A stretch of 64,000 nt of DNA from Azospirillum sp. B510 (GCF_000010725.1 NC_013855.1:1039501-1103500), one strand, 5' to 3'. Positions 8,688-17,114 are shown, counted from the stretch's first letter. The notes: generated by a model not told the origin, from the letters alone. Translations and numbers: made by a program.

Positions 8688-10181
8688 TCACAGCATCCGT
8701 GGCAGCGTCACCCTGACCCGCAGCCCGCCGCCGGCGCGGTTGCTCAGCTCGATCCGTCCCTGATGCGCCTCGACGATCGACTTCACGATGGACAGGCCGA
8801 GCCCGCTGCCGCCGGTCTTGCGGTTGCGGGAGCCTTCCAGCCGGACGAAGGGCTTGAAGACGTTGGCGATCTCCGCCTCCGGGATGCCCGGCCCCTCGTC
8901 GCAGACATCGACGACGATCTCGTCGGCGTCGGCATCGACGGAGACGGTGGCGCGCTCGCCGTACTTGATGGCGTTGTCGATCAGGTTGGCGAAGGCGCGG
9001 CGCAGGCTGGACGGACGGCCGGCGAGGCGGAGCTGGCGCGGCTGGTCGAAGCGGTCGCTGCGCTCCTCACCGCCCCCGCCGCCGAAGATGGTGCGGACGG
9101 CGGCGAAGCGCAACGGCGGGGGCTCATGATAGGTCACCGGGGCACCGGTGTCGGCGTAATCGTCGCACAGGCTCTGCAACAGGCTGGCGAAGGCGACCAC
9201 CTCGACCTCCTCGCGCAGCACGTCGTCGCCGAGAAACTCCAGCGTCGCGGTGACCATCGCCGCCATCTCGTCGATGTCGGCCATTATCTTGGCGCGCAGC
9301 GCGTCGTCATCGACATATTCGGCGCGCAGCCGCAGCCGCGTCGCCGGGGTGCGCAGGTCATGGCTGATCGCCGCCAGCAGATGGGTGCGCCCCTCCATCA
9401 GGTCGCGGAGCGCGTTGCGCGCCTGGTTGAAGGCGCGGGCGAGCGAGGCGACCTCCTCCGGCCCATCCTCCGGCAGCGGCCGGGGGTGAAGGCGGTCGTG
9501 CGGGCGGGTCGCCTGCTCGGCCAGCGATTCCAGCGGACGGACCAGCCGGCCGGGCAGCCACAGCAGCAGCGCCAGCGCCAGCCCGAGGGCCGCCAGCCCG
9601 GCCAGCACCATTTCGAACGGCGTGGTCCGCGGCCGCCAGAAGCGCGGGCTGGCGAATTCCAGCCAGCCGCCGCCGGCAAGCTGGACATAGACGCGGGCGT
9701 CGCGCAGTTGGGCCGCCGTGTCCTCCGCCACCAGGGACAGCGCTTCCGCCAGCGTCCCCGCCGGCGTCTGGGCGCGGGCGGAACGCAGCGCCAGCAGGGC
9801 GCGCGGGGCGGCGACGAACACCGGTCGCGGTGCGTCGGCCACCCCGTCCAGCACCCAGCCGGACGGCACGGCCGGGGTGCCGGGTCCCTGCCAGGATACC
9901 GACAGGTCGGGCAGCCCACCAAGCGCCAGCCCCGGCCCGGCGGCCACCCCGTCCAGCACGGCGCGGTCGGCCGCCTCCACCGCCGCCGCCATCGCCGGTC
10001 CCAGCCGGTGGGCGGTCAGCAGCTCCCGCGCCCGGTCGTCCACCAGCCGCATGCCGACCAGCGCCCCGCCATGGGTCAGCGCCAGCAACGCCACCATCGC
10101 CGCCAGGATGCGGTGGCGCAGCCGTGCGGCGCCCAGGCGGGAGGCATACAGCCGGGCCGGCAACAGACGCTCAAGCGCCAC
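8688..10181 (-). CDS. Membrane sensor histidine kinase (GtrS-like)
   Basis: A 497-residue kinase. One membrane helix lies near residues 24-40 and a second near 192-210, bounding a periplasmic sensor domain of about 150 residues. A HAMP segment follows, then the phospho-acceptor motif AISHDLRTP with His274, the N-box NLIDNAIKYG, DEGPGIP and GGSGLGLSIV of the ATPase domain. It overlaps the response regulator stop by 11 bases, so the two are co-translated. The pair sits between the permease operon and the binding protein of a glucose-type importer, the setting of GtrS-GltR in pseudomonads. I infer that it senses the sugar or a derivative of it. Confidence 0.85.
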   Translation of the reverse strand: MALERLLPARLYASRLGAARLRHRILAAMVALLALTHGGALVGMRLVDDRARELLTAHRLGPAMAAAVEAADRAVLDGVAAGPGLALGGLPDLSVSWQGPGTPAVPSGWVLDGVADAPRPVFVAAPRALLALRSARAQTPAGTLAEALSLVAEDTAAQLRDARVYVQLAGGGWLEFASPRFWRPRTTPFEMVLAGLAALGLALALLLWLPGRLVRPLESLAEQATRPHDRLHPRPLPEDGPEEVASLARAFNQARNALRDLMEGRTHLLAAISHDLRTPATRLRLRAEYVDDDALRAKIMADIDEMAAMVTATLEFLGDDVLREEVEVVAFASLLQSLCDDYADTGAPVTYHEPPPLRFAAVRTIFGGGGGEERSDRFDQPRQLRLAGRPSSLRRAFANLIDNAIKYGERATVSVDADADEIVVDVCDEGPGIPEAEIANVFKPFVRLEGSRNRKTGGSGLGLSIVKSIVEAHQGRIELSNRAGGGLRVRVTLPRML

Positions 10182-10920
10182 GGCTTATCCCGGAGGAAAC
10201 GGATTCGCCCTGGTCGACCACCGTCGCGGTGAACTGATAGCCGATGCCGCGCACCGTCTTGATCAGCCCGGAACCGCCCGGCCCCTCCTCCAGCTTGCGG
10301 CGCAGGCGGCTGATCTGGATGTCGATGCTGCGGTCGAAGGGGATCGAGGTGTCGCCGCGATGCTTCTCCAGCAGCTCGGTGCGCTCCACCACCTGGGGGG
10401 CGCGTTCCAGCAGCGTGCCGAGCAGGGCATATTCGCCCTGGCTCAGATGCACCACCACCCGGTCCGGCGTCCGCAGCTCCCGCCGTCCCTGGTCGAGCGA
10501 CCAGCCGGCGAAACCCAGCACGCGCGGCCGTTCCCGCGCCGGCTCCGGCCCGCCGCAGCGACGCAGGATGGCGCGGATGCGGGCCAGCAGTTCGCGCGCG
10601 CTGAAGGGTTTCACCAGATAATCGTCGGCCCCGACCTCCAACCCGACGATGCGGTCGACCTCGCTGCCCATGGCGGTCAGCATGATGACCGGAGTCCCGG
10701 ACTTGGCGCGCAGCGAACGGCACAGGCTGGTGCCGTCCTCCCCCGGCAGCATGAGGTCGAGGATGATCAGATCGACCGGCCATTGCGCCAGAACCCGCGC
10801 CATCTCGCGCCCGTCGCCGGCGGTGGAGACGCGGAAGCCGCTCTTGACCAGGAAATCATGCAGCATGTCCCGGATCTCGGGATCGTCGTCGACGATCAGC
10901 AGATGGCGCGCGCGCTCCAT
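10171..10920 (-). CDS. OmpR-family response regulator (GltR-like)
   Basis: A 249-residue regulator. The receiver domain has the acidic pocket DDD at 11-13, the phosphorylation site Asp55 in LIILDLMLPG, Thr82 and Lys104 in DDYLVKP. The C-terminal winged helix has RSIDIQISRLRRKLEE as its recognition region. The start at 10920 has GGAGAGGGAAGGGA just upstream. It is transcribed away from the sugar-binding protein gene, and its presumed tandem half-sites lie in between and also before the permease operon. I infer that it activates both importer transcripts, as GltR does in pseudomonads. Confidence 0.88.
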   Translation of the reverse strand: MERARHLLIVDDDPEIRDMLHDFLVKSGFRVSTAGDGREMARVLAQWPVDLIILDLMLPGEDGTSLCRSLRAKSGTPVIMLTAMGSEVDRIVGLEVGADDYLVKPFSARELLARIRAILRRCGGPEPARERPRVLGFAGWSLDQGRRELRTPDRVVVHLSQGEYALLGTLLERAPQVVERTELLEKHRGDTSIPFDRSIDIQISRLRRKLEEGPGGSGLIKTVRGIGYQFTATVVDQGESVSSGISRGA

Positions 10921-11017
10921 GGCGTCCCTTCCCTCTCCATCCCTGGCATTCTTCTTTGTTGGCGCGCAGTGTAGCCTCCCCGGACGGTCCGGGTACAGCC
11001 CGGCGCCGAGGCGCGAA

Positions 11018-11102
11018 TGTAACGGTTGCGTAACAGCGGCGGGGCCGTGAAAAGGCGTTGTTACCAAATAGTCCGGGCATCGAATTGCACGCGGGATAGA
11101 GT
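11018..11102 (+). promoter_or_regulatory. Shared importer regulatory element, copy B
   Basis: TGTAACGGTTGCGTAACA (11018-11035), GTTACCAAAT at 11060 and a -10-like TAGAGT at 11097 repeat the layout of copy A base for base in spacing. The element lies in the 268-base gap between the response regulator gene and the binding protein gene. The bases outside the shared motifs differ from copy A, which argues for selection on the sites. Confidence 0.7.
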
Positions 11103-11188
11103 TCCTCCAGCGGCCCGGCGGCCCGCAGCCGGGACCAACTCGAAGACAGCCAACTCGAAGACTGAACGAAGATAGGGAACAGGGGGAA

Positions 11189-12481
11189 ATGCCCAAAATG
11201 TCCACTCTGCGCACATCCGTCCTCAGCATGACCGCGACCAGCATGGTTGCCCTGGCCACCGTGATGGCCGGCGCCCTGCTGACCACGCCCGCCAAGGCCG
11301 AGCCGGTGGTCGAGGTTCTGCATTACTGGACCTCCGGCGGCGAATCGAAGGCCGCGGGCGCGCTGCGCCAGGATTTCGAGGCGGCGGGCGGCAAGTGGAT
11401 CGACGCGCCGGTCGCCGGCGGCGGCGGCGACGCGGCCAGCACCGTGCTGCGCTCCCGCGTGCTGGCCGGCGATCCGCCGAACGCCGTGCAGCTGAAGGGT
11501 CCGAACATCAAGGACTGGGCGGCGCAGGACAAGCTGGCGACGCTGGACGATGTCGCCAAGGCGGAGAACTGGGACGCCATCCTGCCGCCGCAGATCCGCG
11601 ACGTGGTGACCTACAAGGGCCATTATTACGCCGTTCCGGTAAATATCCACCGCGTCAACTGGCTGTGGGTCAACCCGAAGGTCATGGAGAAGGCCGGCGT
11701 CGCCATCCCGAAGAGCTGGGACGAGTTCAACGCCGCCGCCGACAAGCTGAAGGCCGCCGGCATCATCCCGCTCGCCCATGGCGGCCAGCCCTGGCAGGAA
11801 GGCGCCCTGTTCGAGGATGTCGTTCTCGGCCTCGGCGGTCCCGACTTCTACCGCAAGGCCCTGGTGGAGCTGGACGCCAAGTCGCTGACCAGCGATACGA
11901 TGGTCAAGGTGTTCGACCAGATGCGCAAGCTGCGCGGCTATGTCGATGACGGCTTCCCCGGCCGCGAATGGAACCTCGCCGCCGGCCTGCTGATGAACGG
12001 CCAGGCCGCCATGCAGATCATGGGCGACTGGGAAAAGGGCGAGCTGACCGCCGCCGGCAAGGTGCCGGGCAAGGATTTCGTCTGCGCCCACGTGCCGGGC
12101 CAGTTCGGCTACATCGTCAATTCCGACAGCTTCGTCATGTTCAGCTCGGCCAACGCCGACCGCGCCGCCGGCCAGAAGCTGCTGGCCAAGCTGATCCTGG
12201 GCAAGAAGTTCCAGGAGACCTTCAACGTGCTGAAGGGCTCGATCCCCGCCCGCCAGGACATGGCGCGCGACAGCTTCGACGAATGCGCGGTGAAGTCGAT
12301 GGACGACCTGAAGACCGCCATCGACACCAACAGCGCCGTGCCGTCGATGGCGCATGAGATGGCGGTGCCCGGCGCCGTCCGCGGCGCCTTCCTCGACGTC
12401 GTCACCGCCCATTTCAATTCGACCATGACTTCGCAGGACGCGGTCAAGCGTCTGGCCGAAGCGGTCGATCTGGCGAAGTGA
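11189..12481 (+). CDS. gtsA: Glucose-type ABC sugar-binding protein
   Basis: A 430-residue periplasmic binding protein with a signal peptide of about 37 residues ending in AKA. The mature N-terminus VEVLHYWTSGGESKAA, then APVAGGGGDAASTVLRSRVL and NAVQLKGPNIKDWA, are characteristic of GtsA-type glucose/mannose-binding proteins. ATG 11189 is preceded by AGGGGGAA. The gene stands apart from its permease genes (4977-7939), with the two-component system and ccdAB between, and has its own copy of the shared regulatory element. A strong terminator follows. This separation lets the binding protein be made in excess. Confidence 0.88.
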   Translation: MPKMSTLRTSVLSMTATSMVALATVMAGALLTTPAKAEPVVEVLHYWTSGGESKAAGALRQDFEAAGGKWIDAPVAGGGGDAASTVLRSRVLAGDPPNAVQLKGPNIKDWAAQDKLATLDDVAKAENWDAILPPQIRDVVTYKGHYYAVPVNIHRVNWLWVNPKVMEKAGVAIPKSWDEFNAAADKLKAAGIIPLAHGGQPWQEGALFEDVVLGLGGPDFYRKALVELDAKSLTSDTMVKVFDQMRKLRGYVDDGFPGREWNLAAGLLMNGQAAMQIMGDWEKGELTAAGKVPGKDFVCAHVPGQFGYIVNSDSFVMFSSANADRAAGQKLLAKLILGKKFQETFNVLKGSIPARQDMARDSFDECAVKSMDDLKTAIDTNSAVPSMAHEMAVPGAVRGAFLDVVTAHFNSTMTSQDAVKRLAEAVDLAK

Positions 12482-12532
12482 GTCTCCTTCCCGGCGTGCC
12501 TCTCTTTTCCTGGTGTTGCGCGTGACCTTGGA

Positions 12533-12567
12533 AAGCCCCTCTTCCCTCCGGAAGAGGGGCTTCTTTT
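12533..12567 (+). terminator. Rho-independent terminator after the sugar-binding protein gene
   Basis: AAGCCCCTCTTC (12533-12544) pairs perfectly with GAAGAGGGGCTT (12551-12562) around a 6-base loop, and CTTTT follows. It lies between convergent genes and may serve both strands, since A residues also precede the stem. Confidence 0.85.
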
Positions 12568-12577
12568 GGTTTCGGCA

Positions 12578-13651
12578 TCAGGGCGTGATCGCCACCTTCA
12601 GCACGCCGTCGCGCTGGTGGCCGAACAGGTCATAGGCCTCCTCGATCCGCTCCAGCGGGAAGCGGTGGGTGACCAGCGGCTTCAGATCGACCCGGCCGGA
12701 GGCGACCACCCCCATCAGCCGGCGCATCCGCTCCTTGCCGCCGGGACAGAGCGAGGTGACGATGGTGTGGTCGCCCAAACCGGCGGCGAACGGCCCCAGC
12801 GGCAGGCGCAGGTCGCCGGAATAGACGCCCAGGCTGGACAGCGTGCCGCCGGGGCGCAGCACGCGCAACGCCGCCTCGAAGGTCGCCTGGGTGCCCAGCG
12901 CCTCGATGGCGACATCGACGCCGCGGCCGCCGGTCAGCCGCATGATCTCCTCCACCGGATCGACGCCGCGGAAATCGACCACATGGTCGGCGCCCATCCG
13001 CCGCGCCATCTCCAGCCGCGCCGGCACGGTGTCGACGCCGATGATGGTCGTCGCCCCCTTCAGCTTGGCCCCGGCGGTGGCGCACAGGCCGATCGGACCT
13101 TGCGCGAACACCGCCACCGTGTCGCCGATGCGGATGTCGCCGCGCTCCGCCCCGGCGAAGCCGGTGGACATGATGTCGGGGCACATCAGCACCTCCTCGT
13201 CGGTCAGACCATCGGGAACGGGGGCGAGGTTGACCATCGCATCGGGCACCAGCAGATAGTCCGCCTGCGAGCCGTCGATGCTGTTGCCGAAGCGCCAGCC
13301 GCCCAGCGGCTTCCAGCCATGCCGGGTGCCGGCGCCGTCCTGGGAATGGCAACCGCACAGGCAGGCGTTGCTGTGGCCGCTGGGGGTGATGGCCCCGGCG
13401 ATCACCCGCTGACCCTCCTGGTAGCCGGTGACGGCGGAACCGAGCTTCTCGATGATGCCGACCGGCTCATGCCCGATGGTCAGGCCGCGCGCGACCGGAT
13501 ATTCGCCCTTCAGGATATGGATGTCGGTGCCGCAGATCGTCGTCGTGGTGATGCGGATCAGCGCGTCGAGCGCTCCGACATCGGGGATCGGCTTGTCGTC
13601 CAGCACGATGCGGCCCGGTTCGGCGAACACCGCCGCTTTCATCATGACCAT
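12578..13651 (-). CDS. Zinc-dependent alcohol dehydrogenase (class III-like/IPDH type)
   Basis: A 357-residue medium-chain dehydrogenase. CGTDIHILKGEYP holds the catalytic-zinc cysteine, GLTIGHEPVG the histidine and following glutamate, and GPIGLCATAGAKLKG the NAD-binding turn. The region that usually carries the structural zinc cysteines reads SNACLCGCHSQDG and has three closely spaced cysteines, an altered version of the usual four. The start at 13651 follows GGGAGGA; two further in-frame ATGs occur 6 and 9 bases later. Members of this group oxidise isopropanol or other short alcohols. There is no obvious operon partner; the C-terminal end faces the sugar-binding protein gene. Confidence 0.85.
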   Translation of the reverse strand: MVMMKAAVFAEPGRIVLDDKPIPDVGALDALIRITTTTICGTDIHILKGEYPVARGLTIGHEPVGIIEKLGSAVTGYQEGQRVIAGAITPSGHSNACLCGCHSQDGAGTRHGWKPLGGWRFGNSIDGSQADYLLVPDAMVNLAPVPDGLTDEEVLMCPDIMSTGFAGAERGDIRIGDTVAVFAQGPIGLCATAGAKLKGATTIIGVDTVPARLEMARRMGADHVVDFRGVDPVEEIMRLTGGRGVDVAIEALGTQATFEAALRVLRPGGTLSSLGVYSGDLRLPLGPFAAGLGDHTIVTSLCPGGKERMRRLMGVVASGRVDLKPLVTHRFPLERIEEAYDLFGHQRDGVLKVAITP

Positions 13652-13787
13652 GGCGTCCTCCCATTCTGGTGGCCGCCGGTTCCGGAGCTGTTTGGCGCAA
13701 CCATCGCAAACGGCCCTCGGCCGGCGCTGTGCTTCACGCCGGCCAGGGTAGCGCCGCCGGGGACGACGCCGCATTGATGCAGATTAA

Positions 13788-13907
13788 TCGGCGGCCATCG
13801 ACGGGACCGCCGCGACGGAGGTGGAGCGCATTCCGCTCGACGCGCGCATCCACGATGTGGCACAGGGACCGGACGGCGCGGTCCTGCGGCTGGCGCCGGC
13901 GAAATGA
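13788..13907 (+). pseudogene. C-terminal remnant of a PQQ-dependent sugar dehydrogenase
   Basis: A 39-codon frame with no start codon, closed upstream by TAA at 13785, ends in ERIPLDARIHDVAQGPDGAV and LRLAPAK. The R-I-x-D-V-x-x-GPDGAV pattern is the last repeat of soluble PQQ-type aldose sugar dehydrogenases. The rest of that gene is absent: only 136 bases separate it from the divergent alcohol dehydrogenase. I read it as the tail left after a deletion. Confidence 0.5.
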
Positions 13908-13911
13908 CCGC

Positions 13912-13954
13912 CGAAAGATGGGCCCCGAAAGATGGGATCCCGAAAGATTGGACC
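13912..13954. repeat. Three imperfect 14-15 bp tandem units before the acetyltransferase gene
   Basis: CGAAAGATGGG begins at 13912 and 13926, and CGAAAGATTGG begins at 13941. The units fill the gap between the dehydrogenase remnant and the ATG at 13956. Each contains an ATG, which makes the true start of the next gene ambiguous. Confidence 0.65.
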
Positions 13955-13955
13955 G

Positions 13956-14459
13956 ATGAGGATCCGCGACTACCGACCGTCGGACGCCCCGGCGCTGGCG
14001 GCTCTCTATGCCCGCTCCGTCCGTGGCATCGGCCCCCGCTTCTATGGGCCGGAGCAGGTGGAGGCCTGGGCCGCGACGGCGCCGACGGTGGAACGGGTGC
14101 GGGAAGCCTATGGCGACGGGCGCGTCGCCCTGGTCGCCGTGGACGGGGAGGATCGGCCGGTCGCCTTCAGCGACGTCGAGCCGGACGGCCACATCAACTT
14201 CCTCTATTGCGCGCCGGAGGCGGCCGGACGGGGCGTCGCCTCGACCCTGGTCGCGCGACTGGAGGCGAGGGCCCGCGCGCTCGGCCACCCCCGCCTGCAT
14301 GTGGAGGCGAGCGAGGCCGCCCGCCCCTTCCTGCTGCGCCACGGCTTCACCCTGCTGACCCGGCGGGAACTGCGGATCGGCGACGTGCAGATCCACAATT
14401 ACGCCATGGAGAAATGGCTGGCGCCGCGAGGAGCGGCTGCCACGGCGGCGCGATCGTGA
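13956..14459 (+). CDS. GNAT family N-acetyltransferase
   Basis: A 167-residue acetyltransferase of the GNAT fold. MRIRDYRPSDAPALAALYAR is the opening strand and helix. LYCAPEAAGRGVASTLVARL contains the acetyl-CoA pyrophosphate loop (Q/R-x-x-G-x-G/A pattern as GRGVAS), and RPFLLRHGF is the usual final helix-strand. I start it at ATG 13956; the in-frame ATG at 13932 would add eight residues encoded by the tandem repeat. The acceptor substrate is unknown. A short frame of no clear meaning follows before the next gene. Confidence 0.85.
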   Translation: MRIRDYRPSDAPALAALYARSVRGIGPRFYGPEQVEAWAATAPTVERVREAYGDGRVALVAVDGEDRPVAFSDVEPDGHINFLYCAPEAAGRGVASTLVARLEARARALGHPRLHVEASEAARPFLLRHGFTLLTRRELRIGDVQIHNYAMEKWLAPRGAAATAARS

Positions 14460-14612
14460 CGGACACCCCCCCGGCGTCGATCGGGGAATTTCCCGGAGAA
14501 GCGTGACCATCGCCGGAAAGCGATGGAACAGATGCGCAAGTCGTTTCGTTGAATCGGCAGCATCCGAGAGCATCGCTCTTGCACCCTGTCCATCCGATCA
14601 TGGAGACGACAC

Positions 14613-14693
14613 ATGCCTATCCTGCTTTGGCTTCTGGGCGTTCCCGGAATCATCGTGATCCTGCTTTGGATGACCGGAGTCATCGGCTTCTGA
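14613..14693 (+). CDS. 26-residue hydrophobic membrane peptide
   Basis: An ATG at 14613 with GGAGA 6 bases upstream opens a 26-codon frame, MPILLWLLGVPG and onwards, that is one continuous membrane helix apart from a Gly-Pro kink near residue 11. A good intrinsic terminator follows directly. Ribosome site, hydrophobicity and terminator together argue for a real small protein. I do not recognise a named family; such peptides are often stress-related membrane modulators, which is only a guess here. Confidence 0.6.
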   Translation: MPILLWLLGVPGIIVILLWMTGVIGF

Positions 14694-14723
14694 TTCTTCC
14701 GGTTTGACCGCTTCCCTCCCACC

Positions 14724-14758
14724 AGGGCCTCCGCCGGCGACAACGCCGCGGAGGCCCT
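14724..14758 (+). terminator. Rho-independent terminator after the small membrane peptide gene
   Basis: AGGGCCTCCGC (14724-14734) pairs perfectly with GCGGAGGCCCT (14748-14758), followed by TGGCTTTT. Confidence 0.75.
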
Positions 14759-14806
14759 TGGCTTTTCCGCGCCACCCGATCCGCCGGACGGACGCCGCCG
14801 GCGGTT

Positions 14807-14826
14807 ATTTCGATAATCATCGAAAT
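14807..14826 (+). promoter_or_regulatory. ArsR operator
   Basis: ATTTCGAT (14807-14814) and ATCGAAAT (14819-14826) form a perfect inverted repeat with a 4-base spacer. A second half-site, GTCGAAATAT, lies at 14867. TTGACG at 14831 may be the -35 box. Such palindromes are bound by ArsR repressors and released on arsenite binding. Confidence 0.7.
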
Positions 14827-14894
14827 ATCCTTGACGGCCAACCTACCATTCGTCATTTTGACTATTGTCGAAATATGGAATCCTGTGTGTCGCC

Positions 14895-15272
14895 ATGGAA
14901 AAGAAGGACGTCCTGGCCGGGCTGGCGGCCCTGGCGCAGGAAACCCGGCTGGACATCTTCCGCCTGCTGGTGGAGGCGGGGCCGGAGGGGCGCGCCGCCG
15001 GGGCGATCGCGGAGGCGCTGGCGGTGGCGCCCGCCACGCTGTCCTTCCACCTGTCCAATCTCACCCAGGCGGGATTGATCATGCAGCGGCGCGAAAGCCG
15101 GTCGCTGATCTATTCGGCCGATTTCGACCGCATGACGGGCATCGTCGGCTTCCTGTCGGAAAACTGCTGCGGCCGCTCGACCAATCCCACCGCCTGCCTT
15201 CCGGTCTGCGCGCCGGGGGGTATGGAGGCCGCCAACACGGAAAACACCGCCGCCCCACGCCGCGGCTGCTGA
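14895..15272 (+). CDS. arsR: ArsR-family arsenic-responsive repressor
   Basis: A 125-residue winged-helix protein. ALAQETRLDIFRLLVEAG starts the fold, and VAPATLSFHLSNLTQAGLI is the recognition helix-turn-helix. The C-terminal tail contains the pair in ENCCGR and further cysteines in TACLPVC and RRGC; these are candidate arsenite ligands, differing from the plasmid-type ELCVCDL site within the recognition helix. I start at ATG 14895 (MEKKDVLAGL), although its ribosome site is weak. An upstream in-frame start at 14865 overlaps the half-site. It heads an arsR-arsC-acr3 operon. Confidence 0.88.
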   Translation: MEKKDVLAGLAALAQETRLDIFRLLVEAGPEGRAAGAIAEALAVAPATLSFHLSNLTQAGLIMQRRESRSLIYSADFDRMTGIVGFLSENCCGRSTNPTACLPVCAPGGMEAANTENTAAPRRGC

Positions 15273-15295
15273 CGGTACGAAAAATGGAGCCGGGA

Positions 15296-15799
15296 ATGAC
15301 CGAAGGTCACGTCTACAACGTGCTGTTCCTATGCACCCACAACAGCGCCCGCAGCGTCATGGCGGAATGCCTGCTGAACCGCGAGGGCAAGGGGCGCTTC
15401 CGTGGCTTCAGCGCCGGCAGCCAGCCCTCCGGACGCATCAATCCCCAGGTCGGCGACCTGCTGGAGCGGTTGGGCTTCCCGACGGCCGAACTGCGCTCCA
15501 AAAGCTGGGATGAGTTCGCCACCCCCGGCGCCCCGCACATGGATTTCATCGTCACCGTCTGCGACAACGCCGCCGGCGAGGTCTGCCCGATCTGGCCGGG
15601 ACAGCCGATCACCGCCCATTGGGGCTTCCCCGATCCGTCCGGCGCCCAGGGCGGCGAAGCGGAGAAGGCCGCCTTCGCCGCCACGGTGTTCGGCCAGATC
15701 CAGCGCCGCATCCAGGCCTTCGTCAGCCTGCCGGTCGCGTCGCTCGACCGCATGGCGCTGAAGCGGAGGATGGACGACATGGCGCGGACCGAGCCGTGA
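15296..15799 (+). CDS. arsC: Arsenate reductase (LMW-phosphatase fold, thioredoxin-type)
   Basis: A 167-residue cytosolic enzyme reducing arsenate to arsenite. The N-terminal P-loop is LCTHNSARS (C-x5-R), which binds arsenate. VCDNAAGEVCP supplies the second and third cysteines of the relay, so the cysteine triad is complete. ATG 15296 follows GGAG at 15286. The C-terminus is about 25 residues longer than in the Staphylococcus enzyme, ending in a basic helix. The product is exported by the downstream Acr3 pump. Confidence 0.9.
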   Translation: MTEGHVYNVLFLCTHNSARSVMAECLLNREGKGRFRGFSAGSQPSGRINPQVGDLLERLGFPTAELRSKSWDEFATPGAPHMDFIVTVCDNAAGEVCPIWPGQPITAHWGFPDPSGAQGGEAEKAAFAATVFGQIQRRIQAFVSLPVASLDRMALKRRMDDMARTEP

Positions 15800-15815
15800 A
15801 GCGGGGAGAGTGTCC

Positions 15816-16889
15816 ATGAGCGCCAACATCCAGCCTCCTCCGGCACCCCGTCCCGCCATGGGCACGTTCGAGCGCTATCTGAGCCTCTGGGTGGCGCTGT
15901 GCATCGTCGCCGGCATAGCACTCGGCCATCTGGTCCCCGGCCTGTTCCAGGCGATCGCGGCGGCCGAGATCGCCCAGGTCAATCTGCCGGTCGCCGTGCT
16001 GATCTGGCTGATGATCGTCCCGATGCTGCTGAAGATCGACCTCGGCGCGCTGGGGCGGGTCAAGGAGCATTGGCGCGGCATCGGGGTGACGCTGTTCATC
16101 AACTGGGCGGTCAAGCCCTTCTCGATGGCGCTGCTCGGCACGCTGTTCATCGGCCATCTGTTCGCCCCGCTGCTGCCGCAGGAGCAGATCCCCTCCTACA
16201 TCGCCGGCCTGATCCTGCTGGCGGCGGCGCCCTGCACCGCCATGGTCTTCGTGTGGTCGAACCTGTGCGAGGGCGAGCCGCACTATACGCTGAGCCAGGT
16301 GGCGCTGAACGACCTGATCATGGTCTTCGCCTTCGCGCCCATCGTCGGGCTGCTGCTGGGCGTCGCGTCGATCACCGTGCCGTGGGGCACGCTGCTGCTG
16401 TCGGTGCTGCTTTATATCGTCATCCCGGTGGTCGCGGCCCAGCTCTGGCGGCGCGGCCTGCTGGCGGGCGGCGGTGAAGCGTCGTTGATGCGCGTGCTCG
16501 GTCGCATTCAGGCGGTTTCGCTGCTGGCGCTGCTGTGCACGCTGGTGCTGCTGTTCGGTTTCCAGGGAGAGCAAATCCTGGCCCAGCCGCTGGTCATCCT
16601 ATTGCTGGCGGCGCCGATCCTGATCCAGGTCTATGCCAATGCCGCCCTCGCCTATTGGCTGTCGCGCCGCTTTGGGGTGGCGTGGTGCGTGGCGGCGCCG
16701 GCGGCGCTGATCGGTGCCTCCAACTTCTTCGAACTGGCGGTGGCCGCCGCCATCAGCCTGTTCGGGCTCGGCTCCGGAGCGGCCCTCGCCACCGTGGTCG
16801 GCGTTCTGGTCGAAGTGCCGGTGATGCTGTCGGTGGTGCGGATCGTCAAGAAGACCAGACCTTGGTATGAAGGACGAACGACCGCGTGA
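15816..16889 (+). CDS. acr3: Acr3-family arsenite efflux permease
   Basis: A 357-residue inner-membrane protein with about ten helices. AAPCTAMVFVWSNL contains the conserved cysteine of helix 4 needed for arsenite transport, and AAPAALIGASNFFELAVA is the conserved helix 9 region with its glutamate. It exports arsenite made by the upstream reductase, driven by the proton gradient. ATG 15816 has GGGGAG 7 bases upstream; an in-frame GTG at 15810 lacks this. It is the last gene of the arsenic operon. Confidence 0.92.
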   Translation: MSANIQPPPAPRPAMGTFERYLSLWVALCIVAGIALGHLVPGLFQAIAAAEIAQVNLPVAVLIWLMIVPMLLKIDLGALGRVKEHWRGIGVTLFINWAVKPFSMALLGTLFIGHLFAPLLPQEQIPSYIAGLILLAAAPCTAMVFVWSNLCEGEPHYTLSQVALNDLIMVFAFAPIVGLLLGVASITVPWGTLLLSVLLYIVIPVVAAQLWRRGLLAGGGEASLMRVLGRIQAVSLLALLCTLVLLFGFQGEQILAQPLVILLLAAPILIQVYANAALAYWLSRRFGVAWCVAAPAALIGASNFFELAVAAAISLFGLGSGAALATVVGVLVEVPVMLSVVRIVKKTRPWYEGRTTA

Positions 16890-16950
16890 TCCCCGCCTGT
16901 TCATGGCGCGCCCTGGTGGCTTCTTCGGTCATTCCCCACAACGCCTCATG

Positions 16951-16967
16951 ATGTAGCTAAACTACAT
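16951..16967 (+). promoter_or_regulatory. Palindrome 1 upstream of adhE
   Basis: ATGTAG and CTACAT flank a 5-base spacer (CTAAA). An identical palindrome with a different spacer occurs at 17115-17131. The pair brackets the FNR-like box in the adhE control region, which suggests a two-operator arrangement for an unidentified regulator. Confidence 0.6.
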
Positions 16968-17053
16968 TTTATGTGTAGCGCGACTTGTTCGAGGAGATAT
17001 CCAGAAAACTAGAGAATTTATAAGGAAATCCCTGCGGCGCCGACTCTCGCCAA

Positions 17054-17067
17054 CTGATCTAGATCAA
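17054..17067 (+). promoter_or_regulatory. FNR-like box upstream of adhE
   Basis: CTGATCTAGATCAA differs from the FNR consensus TTGAT-N4-ATCAA at one base. It lies about 150 bases before the adhE start, within a 322-base gene-free stretch. Control by an oxygen-sensing FNR/Anr protein would suit a fermentative enzyme. Confidence 0.65.
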
Positions 17068-17114
17068 TTCTCACGGCAAGTGGTAGGACCACTCTTGCGC
17101 GGCGATCGGGGCGG

